6,037 nt of DNA from an uncultured Eubacteriales bacterium (GCA_934486755.1 CAKSQT010000085.1:1-6037), one strand, 5' to 3'. Counted from the first letter of the stretch, positions 1-5,671 are shown. The notes: generated by a model from the sequence alone, not told the origin. A program made the numbers and translations.

Positions 1-2
1 AG

Positions 3-461
3 GGTACGGTTATAACCGCAAAGGGATTTGAGGATTACGGTAAGGTTGCGGGCTCATTAAAGGGCATAGCAAAAGACGGCAAAATTCAGGCGTTTGAAAT
101 AAACGCTACCCTTTCGGGTGCGGCTGTTCAGCCGAACGGAAAGGTAAAGGTGACAATATATCTTGCCGACTATCTGACCGCTGAAAACCTCAAAATGTAC
201 TACATTGCCGAGGATGGCACAAGAGAAGAAATAAAAATAACCGTAACGGGCAGAACGGTTACCGCAATGCTTGAACATTTCAGCACATACGCCCTTTGCA
301 ATGTTACCGAGAACGCGGGCGGGGGAGCCGTAAACACTGGCAAGTCCCCCAAAACGGGCGATTCAGCCGCATATATCTATCTCGGGATAATGGCAGTTTC
401 GGCGGCGGCAGTAATTTCCGCTTCGGTAATTTCCAAAAGGGGCAGAAAAGAAAATGTATGA
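3..461 (+). CDS. C-terminal end of a sortase-anchored cell-surface protein (5' partial)
   Basis: The reading frame is open from the left edge of the window to TGA at 459-461, so only the last 152 or so residues are seen and the true start lies outside. The visible part begins with a beta-rich, Ig-like-looking stretch ending in HFSTYAL (about 286-296), a motif I recall near the C-terminus of many Firmicute surface proteins. After a Gly-rich linker comes a classic cell-wall sorting signal: SPKTG at 345-359, a hydrophobic segment (YIYLGIMAVSAAAVIS), then a basic tail (KRGRKE). The first motif residue is S, not L. S/P-PXTG motifs are known substrates of class B sortases such as that of Clostridioides difficile, so a non-class-A sortase is a reasonable inference. 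The protein should be exported and covalently anchored to peptidoglycan. Its ligand or activity cannot be told from this fragment. The surface-anchor call is strong. Confidence 0.85.
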   Translation, partial: GTVITAKGFEDYGKVAGSLKGIAKDGKIQAFEINATLSGAAVQPNGKVKVTIYLADYLTAENLKMYYIAEDGTREEIKITVTGRTVTAMLEHFSTYALCNVTENAGGGAVNTGKSPKTGDSAAYIYLGIMAVSAAAVISASVISKRGRKENV

Positions 462-708
462 TACGTCAAACGAAAGAATAAGGGCAAAGTTTGTGTTCTG
501 CTACCGCGGTCACTGCGAAATGGTATCATATAAAAATAACCTTATAGATGCGATAAAAAAGCATAACGAAAGCCTTGACGGAAAAAGCGTTCCCGAAATA
601 AAAGATTTTTCATACGACAGGGCAACCGACGACGTTTTTAACTGCTTTACTGTTCTGGCGCAGGAAAACGGCTATGAAATTTACGTTGCTTACAGAGTGG
701 AAATTTAG
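454..708 (+). CDS. Small hypothetical protein, 84 aa, overlapping the surface-protein gene
   Basis: ATG at 454 lies inside the last codons of the upstream surface-protein gene, an 8-base overlap in a different frame. An AAGGGGC Shine-Dalgarno-like site (437-443) sits 11 bases upstream, slightly far. This suggests co-transcription and possibly translational coupling. The product is soluble, mixed-charge, and has no signal peptide or membrane segment. It contains three Cys (two near the N-terminus, one in VFNCF). The last 30 residues look like alternating strands (FTVLAQENGYEIYVAYRVEI). I do not recognise a family. The composition resembles a genuine small alpha/beta protein rather than a shadow frame, and no longer gene competes for this stretch. 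Function unknown. Confidence 0.65.
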   Translation: MYDTSNERIRAKFVFCYRGHCEMVSYKNNLIDAIKKHNESLDGKSVPEIKDFSYDRATDDVFNCFTVLAQENGYEIYVAYRVEI

Positions 709-781
709 GCTCAAATGTCGGCACCCCGCGCACGGGATAAAATTCGCAATTAAATATATTCGTTTAACGGGATAAAAAATA
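709..781. other. Left part of the convergent intergenic gap
   Basis: This AT-rich stretch separates the + strand pair from the - strand genes. It contains an 11-base direct repeat, ACGGGATAAAA, at 732-742 and 767-777. I see no coding capacity and no convincing promoter here. The second repeat copy overlaps the U-rich tail of the - strand terminator. Confidence 0.4.
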
Positions 782-810
782 AGCCCCCCTCTTTTTAACA
801 GAGGGGGGCT
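782..810 (-). terminator. Strong intrinsic terminator for the DUF1273-like gene
   Basis: The arms AGCCCCCCTCT (782-792) and AGAGGGGGGCT (800-810) form a perfect 11-bp, very GC-rich stem with a 7-base loop. Read on the - strand, the stem is followed by TATTTTTTATCC, a good U-tract, so this is an intrinsic terminator for the gene ending at 856. On the + strand no U-tract follows directly, but the stem may still slow or stabilise the 3' end of the convergent surface-protein transcript. Confidence 0.8.
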
Positions 811-826
811 GTCAGCGTTTGCTGAC
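811..826. repeat. Second palindrome abutting the terminator
   Basis: GTCAGC (811-816) and GCTGAC (821-826) form a perfect 6-bp stem with a GTTT loop. It directly touches the terminator stem at 810. A third G6 run (832-837) follows; it could pair with the C6 arm of the terminator (784-789) in place of the G6 at 803-808, so alternative folds exist. The whole 782-839 arrangement resembles short palindromic intergenic repeats that I recall as common in gut clostridia. A genome-wide copy count is not possible from this window. Confidence 0.5.
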
Positions 827-855
827 TTAGGGGGGTGTTTTCTAATATATAATAT

Positions 856-1326
856 CTAACGTCTAAGCTCAATGCAAACAGCTTTCAGATTTGAGATTTT
901 ATGTTTATAGCTTTCGTCTTCAAGCACGCATTGAGGGCAGATGATATATTCGGCGTTGTCCGCGCACAAGCTGAACTGTTTTTCAAAACAGCCGTCCGAA
1001 TATTTTTTTTCTGCCGTGACGAATTTATCACAGTTTTCAATCACGGAAAAGTATGTATCCCGTTTAGCGTCGTCCCAATAGTCTGCAACGCCCTCATACG
1101 GCGCGACACATTCAAGAGTTACAAACGGATATTTATTTTTTAGTTCGGCAACCGCTTTCGCCGCCAAAAGTCCGTACTCCTCCGACATATCGCTGATAAA
1201 GCCCCGCACGCCGTTCAGTTCAATCATTTTTTGGATTTCGTTTGAAAGTATAATCAATAGTCTGTCCGCTTCATCACCGCTGAATTTCTCTCCTGCAAAC
1301 ACACAACATTGTTTTTTTACCTTCAT
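856..1326 (-). CDS. Diverged DUF1273/YpsA-like (SLOG superfamily) protein, Cys-rich
   Basis: The 156-residue product starts with ATG at 1326. AAGGAGT (1334-1340) is 7 bases upstream, an excellent Shine-Dalgarno site. The layout follows the DUF1273 (YpsA) family: N-terminal strand CCVFAGEKF, a helix, GFISD, then AAKAVAELKNKYPFVTLECVAPYEG, then W..AKRDTYFSVIENCD. In the family these are the start of a Rossmann-like SLOG fold, the AAE..LK..YP helix, the PYE loop and the RY..IL segment. Family members usually carry a Gly-rich nucleotide-binding loop after the GFIS strand and a late GGT motif. Here the residues are DMSEEYG and EDES, so the binding site looks degraded or altered. Nine Cys occur in 156 residues, including CPQC (130-133). 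Family function is poorly known; B. subtilis YpsA is linked to cell division. Cytosolic, monocistronic, with its own promoter and terminator. Confidence 0.7.
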   Translation of the reverse strand: MKVKKQCCVFAGEKFSGDEADRLLIILSNEIQKMIELNGVRGFISDMSEEYGLLAAKAVAELKNKYPFVTLECVAPYEGVADYWDDAKRDTYFSVIENCDKFVTAEKKYSDGCFEKQFSLCADNAEYIICPQCVLEDESYKHKISNLKAVCIELRR

Positions 1327-1333
1327 ACAAATT

Positions 1334-1340
1334 ACTCCTT
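1334..1340 (-). promoter_or_regulatory. Shine-Dalgarno site of the DUF1273-like gene
   Basis: AAGGAGT on the - strand, 7 bases before the ATG at 1326. It fixes the start of this gene. Confidence 0.8.
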
Positions 1341-1415
1341 CTTTTTAAATTTCGGGCTGACGTGTGTCAAAACCGCAAGGTACGGCACGAATACGAATGT
1401 CTTACCTTTGTTAAT

Positions 1416-1424
1416 ATTATAACA
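1416..1424 (-). promoter_or_regulatory. Extended -10 promoter for the DUF1273-like gene
   Basis: On the - strand the sequence is TGTTATAAT, an exact extended -10 (TG-n-TATAAT). The -35 region at about 17-bp spacing is poor, which fits an extended -10 promoter. Transcription would begin near 1409, giving a 5' untranslated region of about 80 bases. I see no obvious riboswitch fold in that leader. Confidence 0.6.
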
Positions 1425-1580
1425 CTCCGAATTTGCGTAATTTGTCGAATTCTGCGAAAAAGGAAGAATTTTTTAATTATTTTGTTATTTAGGGAAGAAA
1501 TGCATAGTAAATCGCTGGTTTTTGAGATATATGGTGTTATTTTACATATTTTAGCCGTCGAAAACCCGACGGCGGCGCAA
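1425..1580. other. AT-rich intergenic stretch with possible + strand promoter, small ORF and hairpin
   Basis: There is no long gene here. Three weak elements are visible. First, a + strand promoter-like pair: TTGAGA (1522-1527), a 17-bp spacer, and CATATT (1545-1550). Second, a perfect 7-bp inverted repeat, GCCGTCG (1554-1560) and CGACGGC (1567-1573), with a 6-base loop, placed where a transcript from that promoter would start. Third, a 28-codon + strand ORF at 1500-1586 (MHSKSLVFEIYGVILHILAV...) with AGGGAAG just before its ATG. It ends inside the arm of the terminator that follows. None is sufficient alone to call a gene. Confidence 0.3.
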
Positions 1581-1612
1581 AAATAAAAGCCCTGCCAACA
1601 GGGCTTTTATTT
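1581..1612 (-). terminator. Bidirectional intrinsic terminator of the FtsEX/VanZ gene block
   Basis: The arms AAATAAAAGCCCTG (1581-1594) and CAGGGCTTTTATTT (1599-1612) are perfectly complementary over 14 bp, with loop CCAA. It lies 8 bases after the stop of the - strand gene at 1621. On the - strand the GC core is followed by TTTTATTTTTG. On the + strand it is followed by TTTTATTT, so it can act in both directions. Confidence 0.88.
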
Positions 1613-1620
1613 AATAATCA

Positions 1621-2109
1621 TCATTGTGCGAAGACATTGGCAAAATACTCTGAGGTTTTTAAATATTGGGCGTCTATCTGAGAGCATTTGTCCTCATACG
1701 GAATATCGGAATTTACTATTCTAAAAATTTCGGCTTTGGCAACCTCGGTACCGCCCAAAATAAGGTTTATCTGGTCTTTTTTATTCCCGCAGGCGCTCAA
1801 CGCAAGGCGGTTGCAGTATTTCGCGGCGGAAATAACCAGCTTGCCTATGACCGACGCGCCGTAACCCACATCACGCGGAAGCTCCGTTTTTTTCGGTTTG
1901 TCCTTTACCGTTTCGCTTTCTGCGCCGATAAGCGCCGCGGAGGGAGGAACGGCGGTTTCTGCCGTGCTTTCCTCTGTGTTGTTTTGCAGTTTTGCTATAA
2001 TGTTGTTTTTTGAAGAAAGCTCTTTTTCAAGCTCCTTTATCTTCAAACGGCATTTTTCAAGCTGTTCAAACAGAGCAATGTTTTGCGTTAAAAGCTCCTT
2101 TTTCCTCAT
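1621..2109 (-). CDS. Hypothetical protein with N-terminal coiled coil, 162 aa
   Basis: The start is ATG at 2109, overlapping the stop of the VanZ-family gene (ATGA, 4 bases), so translation is probably coupled. AGGGG (2117-2121) lies 7 bases upstream. Residues about 4-43 are a charged, Leu-rich coiled coil (ELLTQNIALFEQLEKCRLK). Residues about 44-78 are a low-complexity, Ala/Glu/Pro/Thr-rich linker. Residues about 80-160 form a compact, probably helical domain (DVGYGASVIGKLVISAAKYC, then LILGGTEVAKAEIF). There is no signal peptide or membrane helix, so it is predicted cytosolic. The coiled coil plus linker plus helical tail resembles adaptor or scaffold proteins, but I do not recognise a family and assign no function. 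It is the last gene before a strong terminator. Its constant partner here is the VanZ-family protein. Confidence 0.75.
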   Translation of the reverse strand: MRKKELLTQNIALFEQLEKCRLKIKELEKELSSKNNIIAKLQNNTEESTAETAVPPSAALIGAESETVKDKPKKTELPRDVGYGASVIGKLVISAAKYCNRLALSACGNKKDQINLILGGTEVAKAEIFRIVNSDIPYEDKCSQIDAQYLKTSEYFANVFAQ

Positions 2110-2600
2110 TTTTTAACCCCTGCCTTTTCAGATTTTCTGCGGCTTATAAGTAAAACAATTAAAAAACTGAACGCTATGCCGACTGCGGCTCCCGAAAAAT
2201 CTATCATAACGTCACGGAACTCACAGCTCCTGCCGGCAACGAAAAGCTGGTGTAGTTCGTCGCTTGCGGCATACAAAAGGCAGACGGTGGCGCTTATTCC
2301 CACCCGCGCTATCCGTTTAAGCCTTTCGTAGCTTATAAACGTAAGCAAGGACAGAACGCCGAGTACCGCATATATAGCGGCGTGAGCTGTTTTGCGCGTC
2401 ACGTGTTGAAGACTGTCAACAGTTTCCTTTTGTTCGCTCTCGGTCATTTCATTGTAACCCGGATATACCGCGCCCGCAATCTTTTCGATTACCCCCGCGC
2501 TTGTATCCGAGGAAGTTTCGGCATTCTGCGCCGAAAAGGAAAATATAACGCACATCCAGACCGCAAGCAAAACGGCGGTCGTTATTCTGAAAACTTTCAT
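2106..2600 (-). CDS. VanZ-family integral membrane protein, 164 aa
   Basis: Start ATG at 2600 with AGGGG (2607-2611) 6 bases upstream. The protein has about four membrane segments (residues about 5-22, 73-90, 98-113 and 134-153). VanZ-family marks are clear: FSFSAQ (20-25) at the end of helix 1, RKTAH (69-73) at the start of helix 2, SDELHQLFVAGR (113-124), and RDVMIDFSGAAVG (129-141). Length fits the family. The name comes from a teicoplanin-resistance accessory gene, but most chromosomal VanZ-like proteins are uncharacterised; no van genes are near, so resistance should not be inferred. It lies 51 bases after the M23 peptidase gene, past a terminator hairpin, with no convincing promoter of its own. 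Expression by partial read-through is the simplest reading. It overlaps the next gene by 4 bases. Confidence 0.9.
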   Translation of the reverse strand: MKVFRITTAVLLAVWMCVIFSFSAQNAETSSDTSAGVIEKIAGAVYPGYNEMTESEQKETVDSLQHVTRKTAHAAIYAVLGVLSLLTFISYERLKRIARVGISATVCLLYAASDELHQLFVAGRSCEFRDVMIDFSGAAVGIAFSFLIVLLISRRKSEKAGVKK

Positions 2601-2624
2601 TTAAAACCCCTGTTATACTAAGCA

Positions 2625-2646
2625 AAAAGCCGCATAAGCGGCTTTT
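2625..2646 (-). terminator. Intrinsic terminator after the M23 peptidase gene
   Basis: Perfect 9-bp stem AAAAGCCGC (2625-2633) and GCGGCTTTT (2638-2646) with loop ATAA. Read on the - strand, it is followed by a short T-run (GGCTTTTTGCTT). It begins 5 bases after the peptidase stop codon. The U-tract is short and the next gene starts only 25 bases beyond the stem, so it may be a partial terminator that lowers, but does not abolish, VanZ-gene expression. Confidence 0.75.
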
Positions 2647-2651
2647 CTCAA

Positions 2652-3875
2652 TTATTTAACCTTTGAATAGAAGTTCATCGGATTGACCCAGTTATTGTTT
2701 ACCATTATACCGAGGTGCAGGTGGTAGCCTGTTGACCAACCCGTTGTTCCGACATACCCTATAACCTGACCCTGCTTTACGGCGGTACCCGTTCCTACCG
2801 TAATTGTAGCCATGTGGGCATAGTATGCTTTATAGTTCTTACCGTCGGCACCTGTACCGTGGTCAATAGCCACATAGTTACCGTAGCCGCCGCCGCAACC
2901 GCAGCTGCCGTTCTTTTTATAGTTATGCGTGCAGGAATTGTTTGATTTATAAACAACGCCGTCGGCTATTGCGATAACGGGCTTGCCCTGTATGCCGCCT
3001 CCTGCTATATCTATGCCGAAATGCCTTCCGTTATGAACGGCGTCGTTGCTTGCATAGCCTGCACTTATTCCGTAATATCCCTGAACGGGCCATTTGAACG
3101 CACCGCCGTCATAAACAACGTTATAGCCGCTATCGGTCTGCATTTCTTTGAGCTTTGCGTTATACTGGCGCTGATATTCCGCCTTTTGGGCTTCGACAGC
3201 ATTGTTATCCTTTTTCAGATCGCTCTGGTCGGAGGCGATAGAGTTGATGACGGTCTGGATTTTGTTGCTCTCCGCTTCAAGCTCGCTCTGCTTGGCGGCG
3301 ATGGTGTTCTTTATCGAAACCTGATCTTCGAGGAGCTTGTTGTTTTCTTCCTGCTTTGCTTCAAGCTCCTTGATAACGCCGACTAACTTTTCAATCATTG
3401 CCTTATCGTGAGACGAAACCGAGGAAGTTAGTTGTGAAAGTTGAAGGAAATCGGAAAAATCCTCCGCGCCCATAAGAACCTGAACCTGAGAACCGCTGTT
3501 GCTCATATAAATCGCGCGAAGACGCTTTTTGAAGGTCAGCTTGTCCTCCTCAATCTTCTTATTGTTTTCGGCAATCTCCGCCTTGTTGGCGGCAATCTTG
3601 GCGTTTATCTTTGAAATTTCGGAATTGCAGAGGTTTATCTGCGCCTGAGTGTTTGCAATCTTGCTTTCAATAGCGCTTTTAAGGGCCTGCTGGTTATTTT
3701 TCTGCGATTGCAGGCTGTTTATCTGCGATTCAATCTTTTTTGACTCCTGTTCAAGCTGGTTTATCTTTGAACTAAGCGAGCTTAAAGACGCCGCCGACGA
3801 ACGCAGGCAAAAGCTGCCCAAAACAACAGCGGTGCAAGCCGCAAGCGATATTAATTTTAAAATATGCTTTTTCAT
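2652..3875 (-). CDS. Secreted coiled-coil M23 peptidase, PcsB/CwlO/EnvC-like partner of FtsEX
   Basis: I choose ATG at 3875 (407 residues): GGAGAT lies 6 bases upstream and the product begins with a normal signal peptide (MKKHILKLISLAACTAVVLG, cleaved near SSAAS). An in-frame ATG at 3899 adds 8 residues but has no Shine-Dalgarno site. Residues about 30-245 are a long coiled coil broken by RLRAIYMSNSGSQVQVLMGA and EDFSDFLQLSQLTS, the hinge typical of FtsX-regulated hydrolases. Residues about 260-405 are an M23/LytM domain with zinc ligands intact: H285 and D289 in HFGID, and H387 in HLH (385-387); H354 in YAHM is also conserved. Such enzymes are peptidoglycan endopeptidases held inactive until FtsEX acts on the coiled coil. 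The gene starts 30 bases after ftsX. A Cys/His-rich insertion (about 311-332) is unusual. The 24-base SD-to-stop context supports an operon. Confidence 0.92.
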   Translation of the reverse strand: MKKHILKLISLAACTAVVLGSFCLRSSAASLSSLSSKINQLEQESKKIESQINSLQSQKNNQQALKSAIESKIANTQAQINLCNSEISKINAKIAANKAEIAENNKKIEEDKLTFKKRLRAIYMSNSGSQVQVLMGAEDFSDFLQLSQLTSSVSSHDKAMIEKLVGVIKELEAKQEENNKLLEDQVSIKNTIAAKQSELEAESNKIQTVINSIASDQSDLKKDNNAVEAQKAEYQRQYNAKLKEMQTDSGYNVVYDGGAFKWPVQGYYGISAGYASNDAVHNGRHFGIDIAGGGIQGKPVIAIADGVVYKSNNSCTHNYKKNGSCGCGGGYGNYVAIDHGTGADGKNYKAYYAHMATITVGTGTAVKQGQVIGYVGTTGWSTGYHLHLGIMVNNNWVNPMNFYSKVK

Positions 3876-3881
3876 AAACAA

Positions 3882-3887
3882 ATCTCC
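3882..3887 (-). promoter_or_regulatory. Shine-Dalgarno site selecting the M23 peptidase start
   Basis: GGAGAT on the - strand, 6 bases before ATG 3875. It decides in favour of the downstream of two in-frame ATG codons; the upstream one at 3899 is preceded by AATTCTGT and has no such site. Confidence 0.7.
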
Positions 3888-3905
3888 ATTCTGCCGCATA
3901 CAGAA

Positions 3906-4940
3906 TTAAATAGCAGAAAATTCACTGCCCTCGTGCCTTAAATACTTGCTTATCATTATAACGCTGCCGAGTATACCCGCAAAAAGTCCTATGCCGACGA
4001 ACACAAGCAGGAGGAACCACGCAACCTCGCCGTAATGCACAATATCGGTGGTGCCGAGCGTTGAAATAATCGTCTCGGTCGCTACGCGGTAGCAGAAATA
4101 CAAAAGTCCCTCAGCCAAAACGGCGGAAACAAGACCTATCAGCATACCCTCGGCAACGAACGGTATTCTTACAAACGCGTCGGTCGCACCGACCGCTTTC
4201 ATAATGCTTATTTCGAGCTTGCGGTTATACATTGTGACGCGTATCGTGTTGGAAACTATGACAAGGGCGATAACAAGAAGTATCGCGATTATCCACGCGC
4301 CCGCAACCGTAACGCCTTTTTTAATGGCGGTTATCTTGGTGGCAAGGTCGCTCTGCGACTGGATAACGTCAACTCCGTCAACCGTTTTTATCTTTTCAAG
4401 CGTTTTTTCAAACTGCGACATATCCTTCATCGTGACCTTAGCGGCCGCCGACATCGGGTTGCCGTATTCATCGTCAAGAAAAGTGAAATATTTTTCCTGA
4501 CCTTCAAGCATAGATTCCTTAACCGAATCAAGCCCGTCCTGACTTGAAACGTATTCAACATTTGCAACGTTATCTATCTTCGATATTTTGTCGCAAAGCG
4601 CTTTCGCTTCATCATCGTTATGTATAACATAGTCGGAGCTTTTTATGCCGTTAGCGTCTGGCGTTTCGTCGGTCTGTTCCTCGGTGGAGGAAGCATCCGA
4701 CGAGGCATCGTTCTTCTCGCCGTAGAGCGCCCAATTATAGTCCTTCATATAAACCATAACAACATTCTGCTGTTCAAGGTTGCCTATCGCTTTATTCACG
4801 TTCTCGGTTATGAGAATGGCAAGACCGATAATGGTCATACAGGCGACCAAAACGCCCACCGAGGCAAGCGACATAAGGCGGTTTTTCCACGCACTTTTAA
4901 CACCCTCGCCGCAGAGGTATCTTACACTTGACATTTTCAT
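3906..4940 (-). CDS. ftsX: Cell division ABC transporter permease-like protein FtsX
   Basis: The 344-residue product starts with ATG at 4940, which shares its A with the TGA of ftsE (TGATG). GGAGGTGAG (4946-4954) lies 5 bases upstream, within the end of ftsE. The FtsX architecture is complete: cytosolic N-terminus, TM1 (about 25-45), a large extracellular domain (46-211), then TM2 (212-231), TM3 (262-285) and TM4 (305-332). The conserved FtsX/MacB segment NTIRVTMYNRKLEISIMKAVGA is at 231-252. FtsX transmits FtsE ATPase state across the membrane to a peptidoglycan hydrolase, here most likely the next gene's product. It is longer than the roughly 300 residues usual for Gram-positive FtsX. The excess is an acidic, Ser/Thr/Asp-rich insertion at about 75-103 in the extracellular domain. 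Identification is firm from sequence and from position. Confidence 0.96.
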   Translation of the reverse strand: MKMSSVRYLCGEGVKSAWKNRLMSLASVGVLVACMTIIGLAILITENVNKAIGNLEQQNVVMVYMKDYNWALYGEKNDASSDASSTEEQTDETPDANGIKSSDYVIHNDDEAKALCDKISKIDNVANVEYVSSQDGLDSVKESMLEGQEKYFTFLDDEYGNPMSAAAKVTMKDMSQFEKTLEKIKTVDGVDVIQSQSDLATKITAIKKGVTVAGAWIIAILLVIALVIVSNTIRVTMYNRKLEISIMKAVGATDAFVRIPFVAEGMLIGLVSAVLAEGLLYFCYRVATETIISTLGTTDIVHYGEVAWFLLLVFVGIGLFAGILGSVIMISKYLRHEGSEFSAI

Positions 4941-5665
4941 CAGAACTCACCTCCGGCGTTGTCCGCCACTATCTTACCGGAATCGAGCATAATGACCCTG
5001 TGCTGAAAATCGCGCACAAGATTATGGTCGTGCGTTACCATCAAAACGGTGGTGCCGCGTTTATTGATATCGGTCAAAAGCGAAACTATTTCGTAGGACA
5101 TATTCGGGTCGACGTTGCCCGTAGGCTCGTCCGCTATTATAAGGTCGGGCGAGTTCACAAGCGCGCGCGCAAGACCCACTCGCTGCTGCTCGCCGCCCGA
5201 AAGCTGCGACGGCATAGAACGCGCTTTATTTCCGAGCCCTACTTTGCTTAACGCCTTTGAAACCTCGCGGCGGACGGAGCGGCCCGAAGCGCCCGTAACG
5301 TACATTGCGAAAGCAACGTTATCAAAAACGTTCATAGACGGGATAAGTCTGAAATCCTGAAAGACTATGCCCATAGTACGTCTGAGCATAGGAACCTGAC
5401 GGCGCGGCATAGAGGTAAGGTCAAAGCCATTTACGGTTATCTTGCCCGTGTTTGCCTTTTCCTCTCGCATTATCAGCTTCATAAAGGTGCTTTTGCCTGC
5501 GCCCGACGAGCCGACCACAAACACAAATTCGCCGTTATTTATTCTTATATTAACATCTTCAAGAGCGTGAGTGCCCGTGGGATATGTTTTTGAAACGCCC
5601 CTGAACTCAATAATCGGCTTGGAAACCGACTGTTCGGTCATGGCGTTATTTACTGTTTCAGCCAA
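4940..5665 (-). CDS. ftsE: Cell division ATP-binding protein FtsE
   Basis: Cytosolic ABC ATPase of 241 residues with every motif intact: Walker A GSSGAGKS (52-59), Q-loop Q103 in VFQDFRL, signature LSGGEQQR (155-162), Walker B LIIADEPTGN with D179 and E180, and H-loop H212. VFQDFRLIP and the short length are typical of FtsE rather than of importer ATPases. I choose TTG at 5665: AGAAAGAGTGA (5672-5682) ends 6 bases upstream and resembles the anti-Shine-Dalgarno complement, and an in-frame TGA (5672-5674) prevents a longer protein. The alternative ATG at 5641 (233 residues) lacks a Shine-Dalgarno site but would fit the usual family N-terminus better. FtsE hydrolyses ATP to drive FtsX. The gene follows the regulator gene by 18 bases, so co-transcription is likely. 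Confidence 0.96.
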   Translation of the reverse strand: MAETVNNAMTEQSVSKPIIEFRGVSKTYPTGTHALEDVNIRINNGEFVFVVGSSGAGKSTFMKLIMREEKANTGKITVNGFDLTSMPRRQVPMLRRTMGIVFQDFRLIPSMNVFDNVAFAMYVTGASGRSVRREVSKALSKVGLGNKARSMPSQLSGGEQQRVGLARALVNSPDLIIADEPTGNVDPNMSYEIVSLLTDINKRGTTVLMVTHDHNLVRDFQHRVIMLDSGKIVADNAGGEF

Positions 5666-5671
5666 AACGAT

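Noticed and set aside
732..777. Two ACGGGATAAAA copies as an operator or attachment-site pair
   Set aside because: Only two short AT-rich copies in a 3' intergenic region, with no integrase, promoter or symmetry to support a function.
1003..1010. Run of eight T (A8 on the coding strand) in the DUF1273-like gene as a frameshift or slippage site
   Set aside because: The frame continues with family-like sequence on both sides, so there is no broken gene and no sign of programmed frameshifting.
1362..1586. 74-codon + strand ORF in the gap upstream of the DUF1273-like gene
   Set aside because: Its GTG start has no Shine-Dalgarno site and it runs antisense through the - strand promoter and leader. 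Only its last 28 codons, from ATG 1500, have any initiation signal, and these are treated as a weak finding.
1666..2013. 115-codon + strand ORF
   Set aside because: It lies wholly antisense to the 162-residue coiled-coil gene, which has a coupled start and a terminator. The translation is low-complexity and lacks a ribosome-binding site.
2106..2600. VanZ-like gene as an antibiotic-resistance determinant
   Set aside because: No vanA/B-type ligase, regulator or transposon genes are present. The VanZ family is widespread in chromosomes without resistance.
2612..2617. TATAAC (- strand) as a -10 box for the VanZ gene
   Set aside because: The transcript would begin inside or after the ribosome-binding site, and no -35 element lies at usable spacing.
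3021..3386. 121-codon hydrophobic-looking + strand ORF
   Set aside because: It is antisense to the coiled-coil part of the M23 peptidase gene. Its hydrophobic look is the complement of Lys/Glu/Gln-rich coiled-coil codons.
4204..4931. Several + strand ORFs of about 100 codons opposite ftsX
   Set aside because: FtsX is unmistakable on the other strand and these frames have no initiation signals or recognisable domains.
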